Shown in pieces: positions 1-13,636 of a DNA stretch of 64,000 nt (position 1 is its first letter; each line of letters begins with the position of its first letter). The DNA is from Microbacterium esteraromaticum (GTDB lineage Bacteria; Actinomycetota; Actinomycetes; Actinomycetales; Microbacteriaceae): assembly GCF_028747645.1 (NCBI RefSeq), contig NZ_CP118100.1, positions 1 to 64,000 of the forward strand, given 5' to 3'. Below the pieces are notes generated by a model. The model saw only the letters and a program-made list of their open reading frames with translations, was not told the DNA's origin and did no database searches. A program made the position numbers and the translations under genes.

Positions 1-1395
1 ATGAGCGCAGCAGAACAGCCCGATGTACCGATCTGGTCGACGGTGCTCGAGAAGCTGACCGCCGATGAACGGGTCAGCCCGCAGTTGCACGGCTTCCTGA
101 GCCTGGTCGTTCCGGCCGGCGTCATGGGCGGCGTTCTCTACCTCGATGTGCCGAACGATCTGACGGCGGCGCAGATCAACAAGCGTCTGCGCGCTCCGCT
201 GATGGAGGCTCTCTCAGCGAGCGGAAACGAGGTCACCTCGTACCGCACGGTCGTGAACCATGAGCTCGCTGACCAGCCCACGGCGCCGATCAGCGTTCCC
301 GACTTCACCACGCCCGAGCCGCTCCGCGTCGAGTCGCCGATCGAACAGCATCCGACCCCTACGCGGCACGAGTCGCGACTCAATCCGAAGTACACCTTCG
401 ACAATTTCGTCATCGGTCAGTCGAACCGATTCGCGCACGCGGCCGCAGTCGCGGTCGCCGAAGCGCCGGCCAAGGCCTACAACCCCCTGTTCATCTACGG
501 TGACTCCGGACTGGGCAAGACTCACCTGCTGCACGCGATTGGCGACTACGCGCAGTCGCTGTACGCCGGTGTGAAGGTCAGGTACGTCTCGAGCGAAGAG
601 TTCACGAACGACTTCATCAACTCGATCGCGAACAACCGGGGTGCCGCGTTCCAGAGCAGGTACCGCGAGGTCGACATTCTGCTCATCGACGACATCCAGT
701 TCCTGCAGGGTCGCGCCGAGACGCAAGAGGCGTTCTTCCACACGTTCAACCAGTTGCACGACCACAACAAGCAGGTCGTGATCACCAGCGATGTCGCGCC
801 GAAACTGCTGACCGGGTTCGAGGACCGCATGCGTAGCCGGTTCGAGTGGGGTCTGATCACCGACGTTCAGGCACCCGACCTCGAGACGCGCATCGCCATC
901 CTGCGCAAGAAAGCGCAGAGCGAGTCGCTGCACATCCCCGACGAGGTACTGGAGTACATCGCCAACGTCGTCTCGTCGAACATCCGAGAGCTCGAGGGCG
1001 CACTCATCCGCGTCTCGGCGTTCGCCAGCCTCAACCGGTCCTCGCTCGATATCGCCTTGGCCCAAACGGTGTTGCGCGACATCGTCGACACCACCGAAGA
1101 CAACGTGATCTCGCCGACCGACATCATCACTGCGACGGCGGCGTACTTCAAGCTCACGGTCGATGATCTGTACGGCTCGAGCCGCTCGCAGCAGATCGCG
1201 ACCGCCCGGCAGATCGCGATGTACCTGTGCCGTGAGCGCACGAGCCTGTCGTTGCCGAAGATCGGTCAGCTGTTCGGCAACCGCGATCACACCACCGTCA
1301 TGTACGCGTGCAAGAAGATCAGCGAGCTCATGAAGGAGCGTCGTTCGATCTACAACCAGGTGACCGACATCACCACCCAGATCAGCCGCCGCTGA
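1..1395 (+). CDS. dnaA: Chromosomal replication initiator protein DnaA
   Basis: DnaA binds 9-mer boxes at oriC, melts DNA in its ATP form and recruits the helicase. The 464-residue product has an N-terminal interaction domain, a variable linker (about 85-125), and an AAA+ core with Walker A GDSGLGKT at 167-174 and Walker B LLIDDIQF at 227-234. The C-terminal box-binding helix-turn-helix carries the DnaA signature around LSLPKIGQLFGNRDHTTV. Length is normal for actinobacteria. The gene begins at the first base of the window, so its own promoter is not visible and the sequence has evidently been rotated to dnaA. It is followed by DnaA boxes and dnaN, the standard oriC arrangement. Confidence 0.98.
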   Translation: MSAAEQPDVPIWSTVLEKLTADERVSPQLHGFLSLVVPAGVMGGVLYLDVPNDLTAAQINKRLRAPLMEALSASGNEVTSYRTVVNHELADQPTAPISVPDFTTPEPLRVESPIEQHPTPTRHESRLNPKYTFDNFVIGQSNRFAHAAAVAVAEAPAKAYNPLFIYGDSGLGKTHLLHAIGDYAQSLYAGVKVRYVSSEEFTNDFINSIANNRGAAFQSRYREVDILLIDDIQFLQGRAETQEAFFHTFNQLHDHNKQVVITSDVAPKLLTGFEDRMRSRFEWGLITDVQAPDLETRIAILRKKAQSESLHIPDEVLEYIANVVSSNIRELEGALIRVSAFASLNRSSLDIALAQTVLRDIVDTTEDNVISPTDIITATAAYFKLTVDDLYGSSRSQQIATARQIAMYLCRERTSLSLPKIGQLFGNRDHTTVMYACKKISELMKERRSIYNQVTDITTQISRR

Positions 1396-1812
1396 TCCCG
1401 CGAAACACCTGTCCGCACGCGGTTAACGTGTAGTTATCCGCAATGGGTGTGGATAACTTGTGCAGAACTCGAGGTTCGGATGCCCGTTTTGCAACGCGCT
1501 GTGGATAACTCGAGCTCGAGGCCCCAGACCGGACTCCCCCGAATCCCGCGGATTCCTCAGCGTTTCCACAAGTCACACGGCTGTAGTTTCCTACTCTCGA
1601 GCGCTATCCACCGAGTTATCCACAGAATCCACAGTTGTTAACACCGTTAAGAGATCTTCAGTGATTTCAGGTGATTCGATCACCGGACGGATGTGGACAG
1701 ATCGCTCGAACCGCTCGCAGATCGGTAGCAGCACGCCAACGGCGTGCGGCTAGCATGGGATGGCTTGTGGTGGGCCCACCACAAGCGCCAGATGTGCAAC
1801 GAGGGAGCGCCC
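1396..1812. other. oriC: Probable oriC region with DnaA boxes (dnaA-dnaN intergenic)
   Basis: This 417-bp gene-free stretch between dnaA and dnaN contains exact DnaA boxes TTATCCACA at 1616-1624 (+) and its complement TGTGGATAA at 1448-1456 and 1500-1508, plus near matches around 1432-1440 (AGTTATCCG) and 1604-1612 (CTATCCACC). An AT-richer patch follows the 1616 box (TTGTTAACACCGTTAAGAG, about 1634-1652). A short inverted repeat GCACGCC/GGCGTGC lies at 1731-1747 just before the dnaN promoter. Position and box cluster match bacterial oriC; origin function is inferred. Confidence 0.9.
1751..1756 (+). promoter_or_regulatory. Candidate -10 box of dnaN
   Basis: TAGCAT lies 57 nt upstream of the chosen dnaN GTG and directly after the 1731-1747 inverted repeat. 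No convincing -35 hexamer is visible. Inference from the TAnnnT boxes seen at other starts in this window. Confidence 0.4.
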
Positions 1813-2955
1813 GTGAGGTTTCAGGTCAACCGCGATGTGTTCAGCGAGGCTGTGTCCTTCGTCGTCAAGCTGCTTCCGCAGCGCAATCCGCAACCGATCC
1901 TCGCGGGAGTGTTGATCGAGGCCAACGAGAACGGACTCACGCTCTCGGCCTTCGACTACGAGGCATCCGCACGCACAACGATCGAGGCGACAGTCGATGA
2001 GCCGGGCACGATCCTCGTGCACGGGCGCCTGCTCTCCGACATCGCGAGCCGGCTTCCGAACGCTCCGATCCAGATCGCTGTCGAAGAAGATGGCGGCATC
2101 GCCGTCACCTGCGGGTCTGCACGCTTCACCCTGGCGTCCATGCCGGTCGAGGAATATCCCTCGATCCCCGAGGTCGCTGGAGCAACGGGTGTGGTTCCCG
2201 CCGAAGAATTCGGCACCGCGATCGCTCAGGTCGCTTTCGCCGCATCGCGTGACGATGTCACCCCCGTGCTCACCGGTGTGCAGCTCGAGGTCTCCGGACA
2301 GACGCTCAGCCTGGTCGCGACCGACCGCTACCGCGTCTCGCTGCGCGACGTCCCGTGGGACGGCGCCGAGGCAGAGCAGACCGCGCTCGTTCCGGCGCGT
2401 ACCCTGACCGAGGTCGGCAAGACCTTTGCGCACGCCGGCACCATCGAGATCTCGTTCTCGGGCGGCGGCGACCGCGAGATCATCGCGTTCACGGCGGGCA
2501 ACAAGACCGTCACTTCGTTGCTGATCAAGGGCAACTTCCCGCCGGTACGGCGACTGTTCCCCGAGCAGACCGACCACTACGCCGTGATCAACACCGCCGA
2601 CCTCGTTGAGGCCGTCCGCCGTGTTGCCCTCGTGCTCGATCGGTCCGCTCCGCTGCGTTTCACCTTCAGCAGCGACAGCGTGACGATGGATGCCTCGGGC
2701 AGTGAGCAGGCACGGGCATCCGAATCGGTTGACGCGCACCTCAACGGCGGCGACGAAGTCACGCTCGGTCTGAACCCGCAGTACCTCCTCGAGGCGCTCG
2801 GCGCCGTCAAGAGCGAGTTCACGCGCGTGACGTTCACCTCGAGCGACAACGCCAACAAGCTCAGCCCTGTGCTGGTCACCAGCCAGACCTCGGTCGACCA
2901 GGCGGGTCTTGACTCGTTCAAGTACTTGCTGCAGCCGAACCTGCTGCTGCGCTGA
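1813..2955 (+). CDS. dnaN: DNA polymerase III beta subunit (sliding clamp)
   Basis: DnaN forms the ring-shaped clamp that tethers DNA polymerase III to the template. The 380-residue protein starts V/MRFQVNRDVFSEAVSFVV, the usual first-domain opening of actinobacterial clamps, and contains the three repeated clamp domains (about 1-120, 130-250, 255-380). The reading frame is open 69 nt further upstream, but that extension is not clamp-like; GTG at 1813 is preceded by a good ribosome-binding site, GAGGGAG at 1801-1807. It sits between oriC and recF as expected. Confidence 0.96.
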   Translation: MRFQVNRDVFSEAVSFVVKLLPQRNPQPILAGVLIEANENGLTLSAFDYEASARTTIEATVDEPGTILVHGRLLSDIASRLPNAPIQIAVEEDGGIAVTCGSARFTLASMPVEEYPSIPEVAGATGVVPAEEFGTAIAQVAFAASRDDVTPVLTGVQLEVSGQTLSLVATDRYRVSLRDVPWDGAEAEQTALVPARTLTEVGKTFAHAGTIEISFSGGGDREIIAFTAGNKTVTSLLIKGNFPPVRRLFPEQTDHYAVINTADLVEAVRRVALVLDRSAPLRFTFSSDSVTMDASGSEQARASESVDAHLNGGDEVTLGLNPQYLLEALGAVKSEFTRVTFTSSDNANKLSPVLVTSQTSVDQAGLDSFKYLLQPNLLLR

Positions 2956-3006
2956 GGCCTCGAGCCCACCTAACGATCCCGCCGGGCCGATGTCGGTCAC
3001 CGAAGG

Positions 3007-3012
3007 TAGGCT
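3007..3012 (+). promoter_or_regulatory. Candidate -10 box, leaderless recF transcript
   Basis: TAGGCT ends 6 nt before the recF GTG at 3019, so transcription would begin at or next to the start codon. The same spacing recurs at many genes of this window, which supports a leaderless mRNA. Confidence 0.5.
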
Positions 3013-3018
3013 GATGCG

Positions 3019-4203
3019 GTGATTGTGGAGCACCTGAACCTGGTCGATTTCCGCAATTATGCGACCGCCGACCTCACTCTGCATCGCGGCCCGAACGTGC
3101 TCGTCGGCAGCAACGGGCAGGGCAAGACCAACCTCGCCGAAGCGATCGTCTTTCTCGCGACGCTCGGATCCCACCGGGTGTCGTCGGATGCGCCGATGGT
3201 GCGAGATGACAAGGATTTCGCCGTTGTGCGCGCCAGGTTGGCGCATGGAAAGCGCACCGTCCTTGTCGAAGTGCAGATCAATCGACAGGGATCCAACCGG
3301 GCTCGCATCAACGGCTCGCCGTCGAAGACCAATGAGCTGCCGCGCTACGCGCACGTCGTGCTGTTCGCCCCGGAAGATCTGCAGATCGTGCGCGGTGACC
3401 CGTCGTCCCGTCGACGCTTCGCCGATCAGTTGCTGATCCAGCGCACCCCGCGCATGGCCGGTGTGATCGCCGACTACGACCGGGTGCTGCGCCAGCGAAC
3501 GGCGCTGTTGAAATCCGCTCGCGCGCGCGGTGTGCGTGGCGAAGGGCTGAGCACCCTCGACGTGTGGGACGACAAACTGGTCGCGCTGGGCTCCGAGATC
3601 ATCCATGCGCGGCTGCGCCTCGCTGCAGATCTGCGCGGTCCATTGGCCGAGGCGTATGCGGCCATCGCCGGGGCCGACCACCAGCCCGAGCTCGAGTGGG
3701 CGCTGTCGGTGCGCGGCGCGGATCCGGATGCTGACGATTCCGCGGCCGATGCACCGGCATCCGATGAGGGCGACATCCCGACCATGTTCCGCGTCGCGCT
3801 GCAGCAGCGCCGCGCGAAAGAGATCGAGCGGGGTCTCACCCTCGTCGGCCCACACCGTGATGACCTGCTGCTGCGTGTACGCGATCTGCCGGTGAAGGGG
3901 TACGCCTCGCACGGCGAATCGTGGTCGGTGGCGCTCGCCCTGCGGCTCTCCTCGGCGGAACTGCTGCGTTCCGAGTCCCCGGCCGGCGATCCGGTGCTGA
4001 TCCTCGATGATGTCTTCGCCGAGCTCGATGCCGACCGCAGGCGTCGCCTGGCGACGTTGACCGCCGGGTACGAGCAGGTGATCGTCACCGCCGCGGTCGA
4101 GGCCGACATTCCCGAGATGTTGCACCGTCACGTGGTGCGGATCAGCGCCGGCACGATCACCGATGAGAGGGACACAGACGAGAGGGAGGATGCCGATGAC
4201 TGA
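3019..4203 (+). CDS. recF: DNA replication and repair protein RecF
   Basis: RecF is an SMC-like ATPase that loads RecA at gapped DNA with RecO/RecR. The 394-residue protein has Walker A GSNGQGKT at 30-37, an ABC-type signature region around SHGESWSVALALRLSSAELL, and Walker B LILDDVFAELD near 328-338. An acidic, Asp/Ala-rich insertion (about residues 235-255) lies in the arm domain. The GTG start has no leader and a -10 box six bases upstream. The last codons overlap the start of dciA (ATG inside ATGACTGA), so the two are translationally coupled. Confidence 0.96.
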   Translation: MIVEHLNLVDFRNYATADLTLHRGPNVLVGSNGQGKTNLAEAIVFLATLGSHRVSSDAPMVRDDKDFAVVRARLAHGKRTVLVEVQINRQGSNRARINGSPSKTNELPRYAHVVLFAPEDLQIVRGDPSSRRRFADQLLIQRTPRMAGVIADYDRVLRQRTALLKSARARGVRGEGLSTLDVWDDKLVALGSEIIHARLRLAADLRGPLAEAYAAIAGADHQPELEWALSVRGADPDADDSAADAPASDEGDIPTMFRVALQQRRAKEIERGLTLVGPHRDDLLLRVRDLPVKGYASHGESWSVALALRLSSAELLRSESPAGDPVLILDDVFAELDADRRRRLATLTAGYEQVIVTAAVEADIPEMLHRHVVRISAGTITDERDTDEREDADD

Positions 4204-4681
4204 TCCGCAACCCCCGGAGACGGTCGCCACCTACCTGCGCCTGCGCGGACTCAAGCCGAGTTCGACGAACTGGAAGCGCAAGAAGCGTCTCGTCGTCGAT
4301 GATGACAATGCCCCGTTCACGAAGGGGCGGGATCCGGGAACGCTCGGCGACGTTCTGGCCAAGCTCACGCGCGATTCGGGTTGGGAGAAGACGCTCGCCG
4401 CCGAGGATCTCGTACGCCAGTGGGCCGAACTGGCCGGGGCAGGCACCGCCAAGCACTCCGAACCGGTGTCGCTCGAGCGCGGCGTGCTCACGGTGAAGTG
4501 CGATTCGACGGCGTGGGCGAAGAACCTGCAGTTCATGCGCGCAGTCATCATGACCGAGATCACGAATCGGTATCCGGATGCCGGTGTGCAGAACCTGCGG
4601 TTCATCGGACCGGACGTTCCGTCGTGGAAGTGGGGACCGCGGGTGGTGCCCGGACGCGGCCCACGGGACACCTACGGGTAG
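4196..4681 (+). CDS. dciA: DUF721 family helicase-loading protein DciA
   Basis: DUF721 proteins, now called DciA, are the ancestral bacterial loaders of replicative helicase DnaB; the mycobacterial equivalent lies at the same place between recF and gyrB. The 161-residue product starts MTDPQPPETVATYLRLRG; the frame is open for 11 more codons upstream, but ATG 4196 overlaps the recF stop and fits coupling. Core features are the early Arg/Lys stretch (WKRKKR), the helix EDLVRQWAELAG and the KH-like segment SVSLERGVLTVKCDS-type strand followed by WAKNLQFMR. Assignment relies on this pattern plus synteny. Confidence 0.9.
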   Translation: MTDPQPPETVATYLRLRGLKPSSTNWKRKKRLVVDDDNAPFTKGRDPGTLGDVLAKLTRDSGWEKTLAAEDLVRQWAELAGAGTAKHSEPVSLERGVLTVKCDSTAWAKNLQFMRAVIMTEITNRYPDAGVQNLRFIGPDVPSWKWGPRVVPGRGPRDTYG

Positions 4682-4758
4682 GGCATCACGCGCGCACCCT
4701 CAAGCGCTCAGAACGCCCCACACGGCCTTAGAGCCGCATCTCGATGCTCGAAACCCGC

Positions 4759-6849
<2,091 letters not shown>

Positions 6850-6892
6850 GCGCGTCGCCTCGTACGTGAACGACCGGAACTGAAAGACACTC

Positions 6893-9430
<2,538 letters not shown>

Positions 9431-9450
9431 TCTGAAGAGAGCAACGACAC

Positions 9451-9855
9451 ATGAGCACAGTCGCGGACAAGCTGGCGAAGAAGTCCACCCGCAAGACCGC
9501 CGGCAAGCAGGTTCGCCTGCGCCTGGTCTACGTGGACTTCTGGTCTGCCGTGAAGCTGTCGTTCCTCGGGGCGGTCGCCCTGGCGATCGTGACCATGGTG
9601 TCGTTCTTCTTGATCTTCATGGTGCTGCAGGCGACGAATGTCATCGCGCAGGCGGGTGAGATCCTCACGACACTCACCGACGGCAGCGTCGACCTCGAGA
9701 GCCTGCTGGGTCTGCCGCAGGTGATGGCCTTCGGCGCGGTCGTGTCGATCCTGAACCTGATCGTGTTCACGGTGCTGGGCGCTGTCATCGCCGGTATCTA
9801 CAACCTCGCGGTCAAGGTGACCGGCGGTTTGCTCGTCGGCTTCATGTCGAACTGA
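9451..9855 (+). CDS. DUF3566 membrane protein downstream of gyrA
   Basis: A 134-residue membrane protein of the DUF3566 family, which is regularly found directly after gyrA in actinobacteria; its role is unknown. The N-terminal 25 residues are Lys/Arg-rich (cytosolic). Two strong membrane segments follow (about 33-58 and 90-120) with a loop LTTLTDGSVDLESLLGLPQ between them, and the C terminus has the family-like NLAVKVTGGLLVGF. It begins 20 bp after gyrA with AGAGAGC as a ribosome-binding site. The stop codon lies inside a terminator hairpin. Confidence 0.9.
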   Translation: MSTVADKLAKKSTRKTAGKQVRLRLVYVDFWSAVKLSFLGAVALAIVTMVSFFLIFMVLQATNVIAQAGEILTTLTDGSVDLESLLGLPQVMAFGAVVSILNLIVFTVLGAVIAGIYNLAVKVTGGLLVGFMSN

Positions 9856-9884
9856 CGCAGCGGGGTTGGACCCCGCCGCGTCAG
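9852..9884. terminator. Bidirectional hairpin terminator
   Basis: CTGACGC-A-GCGGGG at 9852-9865 pairs with CCCCGC-C-GCGTCAG at 9871-9884, a 13-bp stem with one mismatch and a 5-nt loop. It separates the gyr operon from the convergent VIT1 gene. Confidence 0.7.
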
Positions 9885-9913
9885 TAAACCCGCCGAGCCG
9901 GCGACCTCGGGGG

Positions 9914-10627
9914 TCAGACGACTCCGGTCGTACCCAGCAGGGTACCGATGACCCAGGTGACCAGCAGCGCCAATGCGCCTCCGAGCACAAGGCGCACGGT
10001 TGCTCGCACCGGTGAGGCGCCACCCACCTTCGCCGAGATCACTCCGGTGAACGCGAGGGCGAGCAACACCGCGACGAAGGTCACGGGCACGCGCAGCTCG
10101 GGCGGCGGAAGCAGGATCGCCAGCAGCGGCAGCAGCGCGCCGATGGTGAACGAGATGGCTGACGAGATCGCCGCGTGCCACGGGTTCACCAGATCATGCT
10201 GATCGATACCCAGTTCGATGTCGAGGTGCGCCGCGAGAGCATCGTGCTCGGTGAGCTCGGTGGCCACCTGACGGGCCGTGCTCTCGCTGAGACCGCGCTG
10301 GCGGTACAGCTCGGTGAGCTCATCGAGTTCCTGCTCGGGCATCGTGCGCAGCTCTTCACGCTCCTTGGCGATCAGTGCACGCTCGCTGTCGCGCTGGCTG
10401 CTGACCGACACGTACTCGCCGAGGGCCATCGAGATGGCTCCACCGACCAGGCCGGCGATACCCGCGATCAACAGCGGCGCCGAGTCCGTCGACGCGCCGG
10501 CGACACCGACCACGAGGGATGCCACCGAGACGATGCCGTCGTTCGCGCCGAGCACTCCGGCGCGCAACCAGTTCAGTTTCTGACCGAGACCTGCTCCGTG
10601 TGGCTCGGCGGGATGCGTAGCGCTCAT
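9914..10627 (-). CDS. VIT1/CCC1 family iron/manganese transporter
   Basis: VIT1/CCC1 proteins export Fe2+ or Mn2+ from the cytosol. The 237-residue product has the family opening KLNWLRAGVLGANDGIVSVASLVVGVAGA, a second helix with GLVGGAISMALGEYVSVSSQRD, a cytosolic helical metal-binding domain rich in Glu/His (about 80-150), and three more C-terminal membrane helices. The start MSATHPAEPHG at 10627 was preferred over an 11-codon longer form because a GGGGG ribosome-binding stretch directly precedes it. The gene is convergent with the gyr operon and divergent from the kinase gene at 10745. Confidence 0.9.
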   Translation of the reverse strand: MSATHPAEPHGAGLGQKLNWLRAGVLGANDGIVSVASLVVGVAGASTDSAPLLIAGIAGLVGGAISMALGEYVSVSSQRDSERALIAKEREELRTMPEQELDELTELYRQRGLSESTARQVATELTEHDALAAHLDIELGIDQHDLVNPWHAAISSAISFTIGALLPLLAILLPPPELRVPVTFVAVLLALAFTGVISAKVGGASPVRATVRLVLGGALALLVTWVIGTLLGTTGVV

Positions 10628-10731
10628 GCCCCCATGATGGCCGAGTTCGGCCCCGATCACAGCCCGAAGGGTAGGGAAAACCCGAATGGGGCTCTCGGGC
10701 TGGCCCCGTGTCGGGAAACGACGAACGACCG

Positions 10732-10737
10732 TAGCGT
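10732..10737 (+). promoter_or_regulatory. Candidate -10 box, leaderless histidine kinase
   Basis: TAGCGT ends 7 nt before the ATG at 10745, fitting a leaderless transcript for the kinase-regulator-DUF4097 operon. Confidence 0.45.
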
Positions 10738-10744
10738 TGTCGAC

Positions 10745-12070
10745 ATGACCACGAATCCGTCTCCCCCGCCGCCACCGGTGCCGCCGGTTCCCCCGGCACC
10801 CGCACCGCCCGTGGCCGATGCCCAGGCCAAGGACGGCAACACACCACCGTTGCGCATTCTGCTCACCATCCTTGAGCTGGCCGCTCTCGGTGCCATCGGC
10901 ACCGGGGTCATCAGTGTGCTGGCGGGCGCTCTCGGCCTCGGTGTCGGGCTGTTGTTCGCGTTCGGTATCGGAGCGATCGTTCTCGTGGGTGTGGTGTACG
11001 GCCTGTTCGGCGTCGCCTGGTTCGAAGTGCGTCGCGTGAGCACGCTGTACGACATCGACCTGCCTGATCTGAGATGGCGCGCCCCCAGCAAGCCCGGCTT
11101 CAGCGGCTGGCTCGGATCTCTCGCACGGCAGTCGATCAGCGGCCCGATGTGGCGCGCGGTCGCGAACTTCACACTCGCCTGCATCGCCGGCTCGCTGGTG
11201 ATCCGCCTGTTCGGGGGAATGATCTGGTCAGCGTTCTTCGCGTTGTCGCCCTTGACCGGACAGGACACCACCCCGGGGCCGTTCGGTGCCGTGATCCACT
11301 CCGCATGGGCGCCGTTCGTCGGCATCCTCGGTGTACTTGCGGCGGGCGCCGCGATCGTCGGCCTCGCGTTGCTGCATCGCGTCATCAGCCGTGCTCTGGT
11401 GGTTCCCAACCGTGAGGCCGAGCTGACCGCGCAGGTGCGCACGTCCAGCGCGCAGCGCGCGGGCGCGGTGCGCGCCGCCGAAGTGGAACGCACCCGCATC
11501 GAACGTGACCTGCATGATGGCGTCCAGCCCCGGCTCGTATCGGTGGGCATGACCCTCGGCCTGGCGCAGCAGAAGATCGACAATGATCCCGCCGCGGCCA
11601 AGGAGCTGATCGGCGAGGCACACACCTCGACGAAGGCGGCGATCACTGAACTGCGGCAGCTGGCCCGTGGCATCCACACCTCAGTGCTGGACGATCGCGG
11701 ACTCGACGCGGCGCTGTCGGCGCTGGCGGGGCGCTCACACATCCCCGTGCATCTCGACGTGCGTATCGAGCCGGGTGCGGTGGGCGGATGCCGGGACGCC
11801 GAGGCGGCCGTGTACTTCGCGATCGCCGAGTCGTTGACCAACGCCGCCAAGCATTCGCGCGCCAGCGAGTGCCGGGTCGTGGTGCGTAGTCGAGACAACG
11901 GTCTGTGGGCCCGTGTCGAGGACAACGGACTGGGTGGTGCCCAGGTGCAGCCCGGTGGTGGCCTCGACGGCATCACCAACCGGGTGCTGGCGGCCGGCGG
12001 AACGTTCCGCCTGGAGAGCCCCGCGGGCGGTCCGACGAGCTTGGAGGTGACGGTGCCATGCGCATCCTGA
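10745..12070 (+). CDS. Sensor histidine kinase (NarL/LiaS type, HisKA_3)
   Basis: Membrane sensor kinase of a two-component pair with the gene that follows. The 441-residue protein has a Pro/Ala-rich cytosolic N terminus (about 1-35), a four-helix membrane sensor region (about 38-225), the dimerisation/phosphoacceptor motif ERTRIERDLHDGVQPRLVSVG near 245-265, and a HATPase_c domain with AESLTNAAKHSRA (N box) and VEDNGLGG (G1 box). ATG at 10745 was chosen because the open frame upstream runs over the divergent VIT1 gene and a TAGCGT box lies seven bases before it. The 3' end overlaps the regulator by 13 bp. The signal sensed is unknown; a downstream envelope protein suggests envelope stress. 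Confidence 0.92.
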   Translation: MTTNPSPPPPPVPPVPPAPAPPVADAQAKDGNTPPLRILLTILELAALGAIGTGVISVLAGALGLGVGLLFAFGIGAIVLVGVVYGLFGVAWFEVRRVSTLYDIDLPDLRWRAPSKPGFSGWLGSLARQSISGPMWRAVANFTLACIAGSLVIRLFGGMIWSAFFALSPLTGQDTTPGPFGAVIHSAWAPFVGILGVLAAGAAIVGLALLHRVISRALVVPNREAELTAQVRTSSAQRAGAVRAAEVERTRIERDLHDGVQPRLVSVGMTLGLAQQKIDNDPAAAKELIGEAHTSTKAAITELRQLARGIHTSVLDDRGLDAALSALAGRSHIPVHLDVRIEPGAVGGCRDAEAAVYFAIAESLTNAAKHSRASECRVVVRSRDNGLWARVEDNGLGGAQVQPGGGLDGITNRVLAAGGTFRLESPAGGPTSLEVTVPCAS

Positions 12071-12729
12071 TCTGCGAGGACTCCGTGCTGTTGCGTGAGG
12101 GGCTGGTACGTCTGCTCGAAGACGCCGGTCACGAGGTGGTCGCGGCCCTGCCCGACACGGACGGGCTGATGGATGCCGTTGTCGAGACCGCACCCGATCT
12201 GTGCATTCTCGATGTGCGCCTGCCGCCGTCGTTCACCGACGAGGGCATCCGTGCGGCTCTGGCGCTGCGCGCCGGGCATCCGACACTCCCCTTGCTCGTG
12301 CTCTCGCAGTATGTCGAGGAGCGGTACGCGAGCGAGCTGATCGCCGCGCAGGGTGGCGCGCTCGGGTACCTGCTCAAGGATCGTGTCGCCGACGTCGGTG
12401 ACTTCGTGGGATCGGTGGAGCGGATCGCGGCGGGCGCAACCGAGCTGGATCCCGAGGTGGTCGCGCAGCTGCTGACGCGTCGCAATCGCGACGAGCGGAT
12501 GCTGCGGCTCACCGAACGGGAGCGCACGGTGCTTGCGCTCATCGCCGAGGGCAAGTCGAACGGTGCGATCGCCGGATTGCTGTTCCTCAGTGAGGCGAGC
12601 GTCGAGAAGCACATCACGTCGATCTTTCAGAAGCTCGGGCTCGATCCGGCGGACGGCAATCGCCGAGTGCTGGCGGCGCTCGCGCACATCGACAACACGA
12701 ACAATGGCAAAGAACAGGGAGGCCAGTGA
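12058..12729 (+). CDS. LuxR/NarL-type response regulator
   Basis: Partner of the preceding kinase. The 223-residue protein has a receiver domain with acidic pocket E7/D8, phosphoacceptor D52 (CILDVRLPP), conserved K around LGYLLKDR, and a C-terminal GerE helix-turn-helix (LTERERTVLALIAEGKSNGAIAGLLFLSEASVEKHI). The receiver has a slightly long beta3-alpha3 loop. ATG at 12058 lies within the kinase gene and the stop TGA overlaps the next ATG (TGATG), so all three genes are coupled. It likely autoregulates the operon. Confidence 0.94.
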   Translation: MRILICEDSVLLREGLVRLLEDAGHEVVAALPDTDGLMDAVVETAPDLCILDVRLPPSFTDEGIRAALALRAGHPTLPLLVLSQYVEERYASELIAAQGGALGYLLKDRVADVGDFVGSVERIAAGATELDPEVVAQLLTRRNRDERMLRLTERERTVLALIAEGKSNGAIAGLLFLSEASVEKHITSIFQKLGLDPADGNRRVLAALAHIDNTNNGKEQGGQ

Positions 12730-13526
12730 TGGCGAGCAAAGCGGTGACGATTGTGCTGGCCGTGGTCGGTGGAGTGGTGCTGATCAGCGGGGGGACCATG
12801 GCGGCAGTCGCCGCGGTGGGTGCCATGGCACCGGTGTCGGAGGTCAGGGACGTCGACATCAGCGGAGTACAGGGACTGGATGCCACGGTCGATGCGGCTG
12901 GCCTGACCATCGAGTTCTACGACGGCGACGACGCACGTTTGCGTGCGGATGAGGGATCCACGGATGGGTGGACGCTGCGCACGCGCGGCGAAGAGCTCGT
13001 GGTGCGCACCCCACAACCGTCGTGGCTCGGGTGGCTCTCGCCCGACTGGTTGCGCGGCGATTGGTTTGACGGTGGTGACCAGGTGACCCTGCTGTTGCCG
13101 GAGACGCTGAAGGGCATCGACGCCGATCTCACACTCAACGCCGGTGCGCTGTTCGCCAATGGGGACTTCGATGAGATCGAGGCGCAGGTCAATGCGGGAC
13201 GTATGGAACTGCTCGGTTCGGCCGATTCGGTGGACCTCGCGCTGAACGCCGGTGCCGGTAGTGTCGAGCTCGAGGGTGTCGATGAGGCGGGCTTCCACGT
13301 GGCTGCAGGGCGGATCGATGCCGAGTTGACCGGCACCGCACCTTCCGAGGTGACGATCGATGTGTCGGCGGGCGATGTGACGCTGACGCTTCCGCGCGGC
13401 GACTACGACGTCCGCCAGGACGTGTCGGCGGGAGACCTGAGCAGTGAACTGCGTCAGGACCCGGACAGCACGAACCGGGTGCGGGTCTCGATTTCGGCGG
13501 GTTCGGTGAACCTCCACGAGGGGTGA
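12729..13526 (+). CDS. DUF4097-like membrane-anchored beta-repeat protein
   Basis: The 265-residue product has one N-terminal membrane anchor (about 5-32, rich in Val/Ala/Gly) and an extracytoplasmic region made of repeating short strands (for example LNAGAL, VNAGRM, LNAGAG, VAAGRI, VSAGDV, SISAGSV), typical of DUF4097/putative adhesin beta-solenoids. No catalytic motif is seen. TGATG overlap with the response regulator makes it a probable output or sensing accessory of that system. A GTG one codon earlier is an equally possible start. A GC-rich hairpin follows the stop. Confidence 0.8.
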   Translation: MASKAVTIVLAVVGGVVLISGGTMAAVAAVGAMAPVSEVRDVDISGVQGLDATVDAAGLTIEFYDGDDARLRADEGSTDGWTLRTRGEELVVRTPQPSWLGWLSPDWLRGDWFDGGDQVTLLLPETLKGIDADLTLNAGALFANGDFDEIEAQVNAGRMELLGSADSVDLALNAGAGSVELEGVDEAGFHVAAGRIDAELTGTAPSEVTIDVSAGDVTLTLPRGDYDVRQDVSAGDLSSELRQDPDSTNRVRVSISAGSVNLHEG

Positions 13527-13533
13527 TCAGTGA

Positions 13534-13569
13534 CGGGCGCGCCGCGGGTTTCGACCGGCGGCGCGCCCG
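13534..13569 (+). terminator. GC-rich hairpin after DUF4097 gene
   Basis: CGGGCGCGCCGC (13534-13545) and GCGGCGCGCCCG (13558-13569) form a perfect 12-bp stem with a 12-nt loop. No T tract follows, so it is a plausible but unproven terminator. Confidence 0.5.
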
Positions 13570-13636
13570 GGATTCACCCTCTCGGCGCCCGATTGGATTT
13601 CTCCCGTGTTCTTCGGGTAAAGTCTTCAAGGTTGAC

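Noticed and set aside
1744..1812. Upstream extension of dnaN by 23 codons
   Set aside because: The translated part does not resemble a clamp and the Shine-Dalgarno stretch lies just before GTG 1813.
1750..4230. 826-codon open frame on the minus strand across dnaN and recF
   Set aside because: Mirror frame of GC-rich coding sequence; Arg/Gly/Asp-rich, no domain, and it runs over two certain genes.
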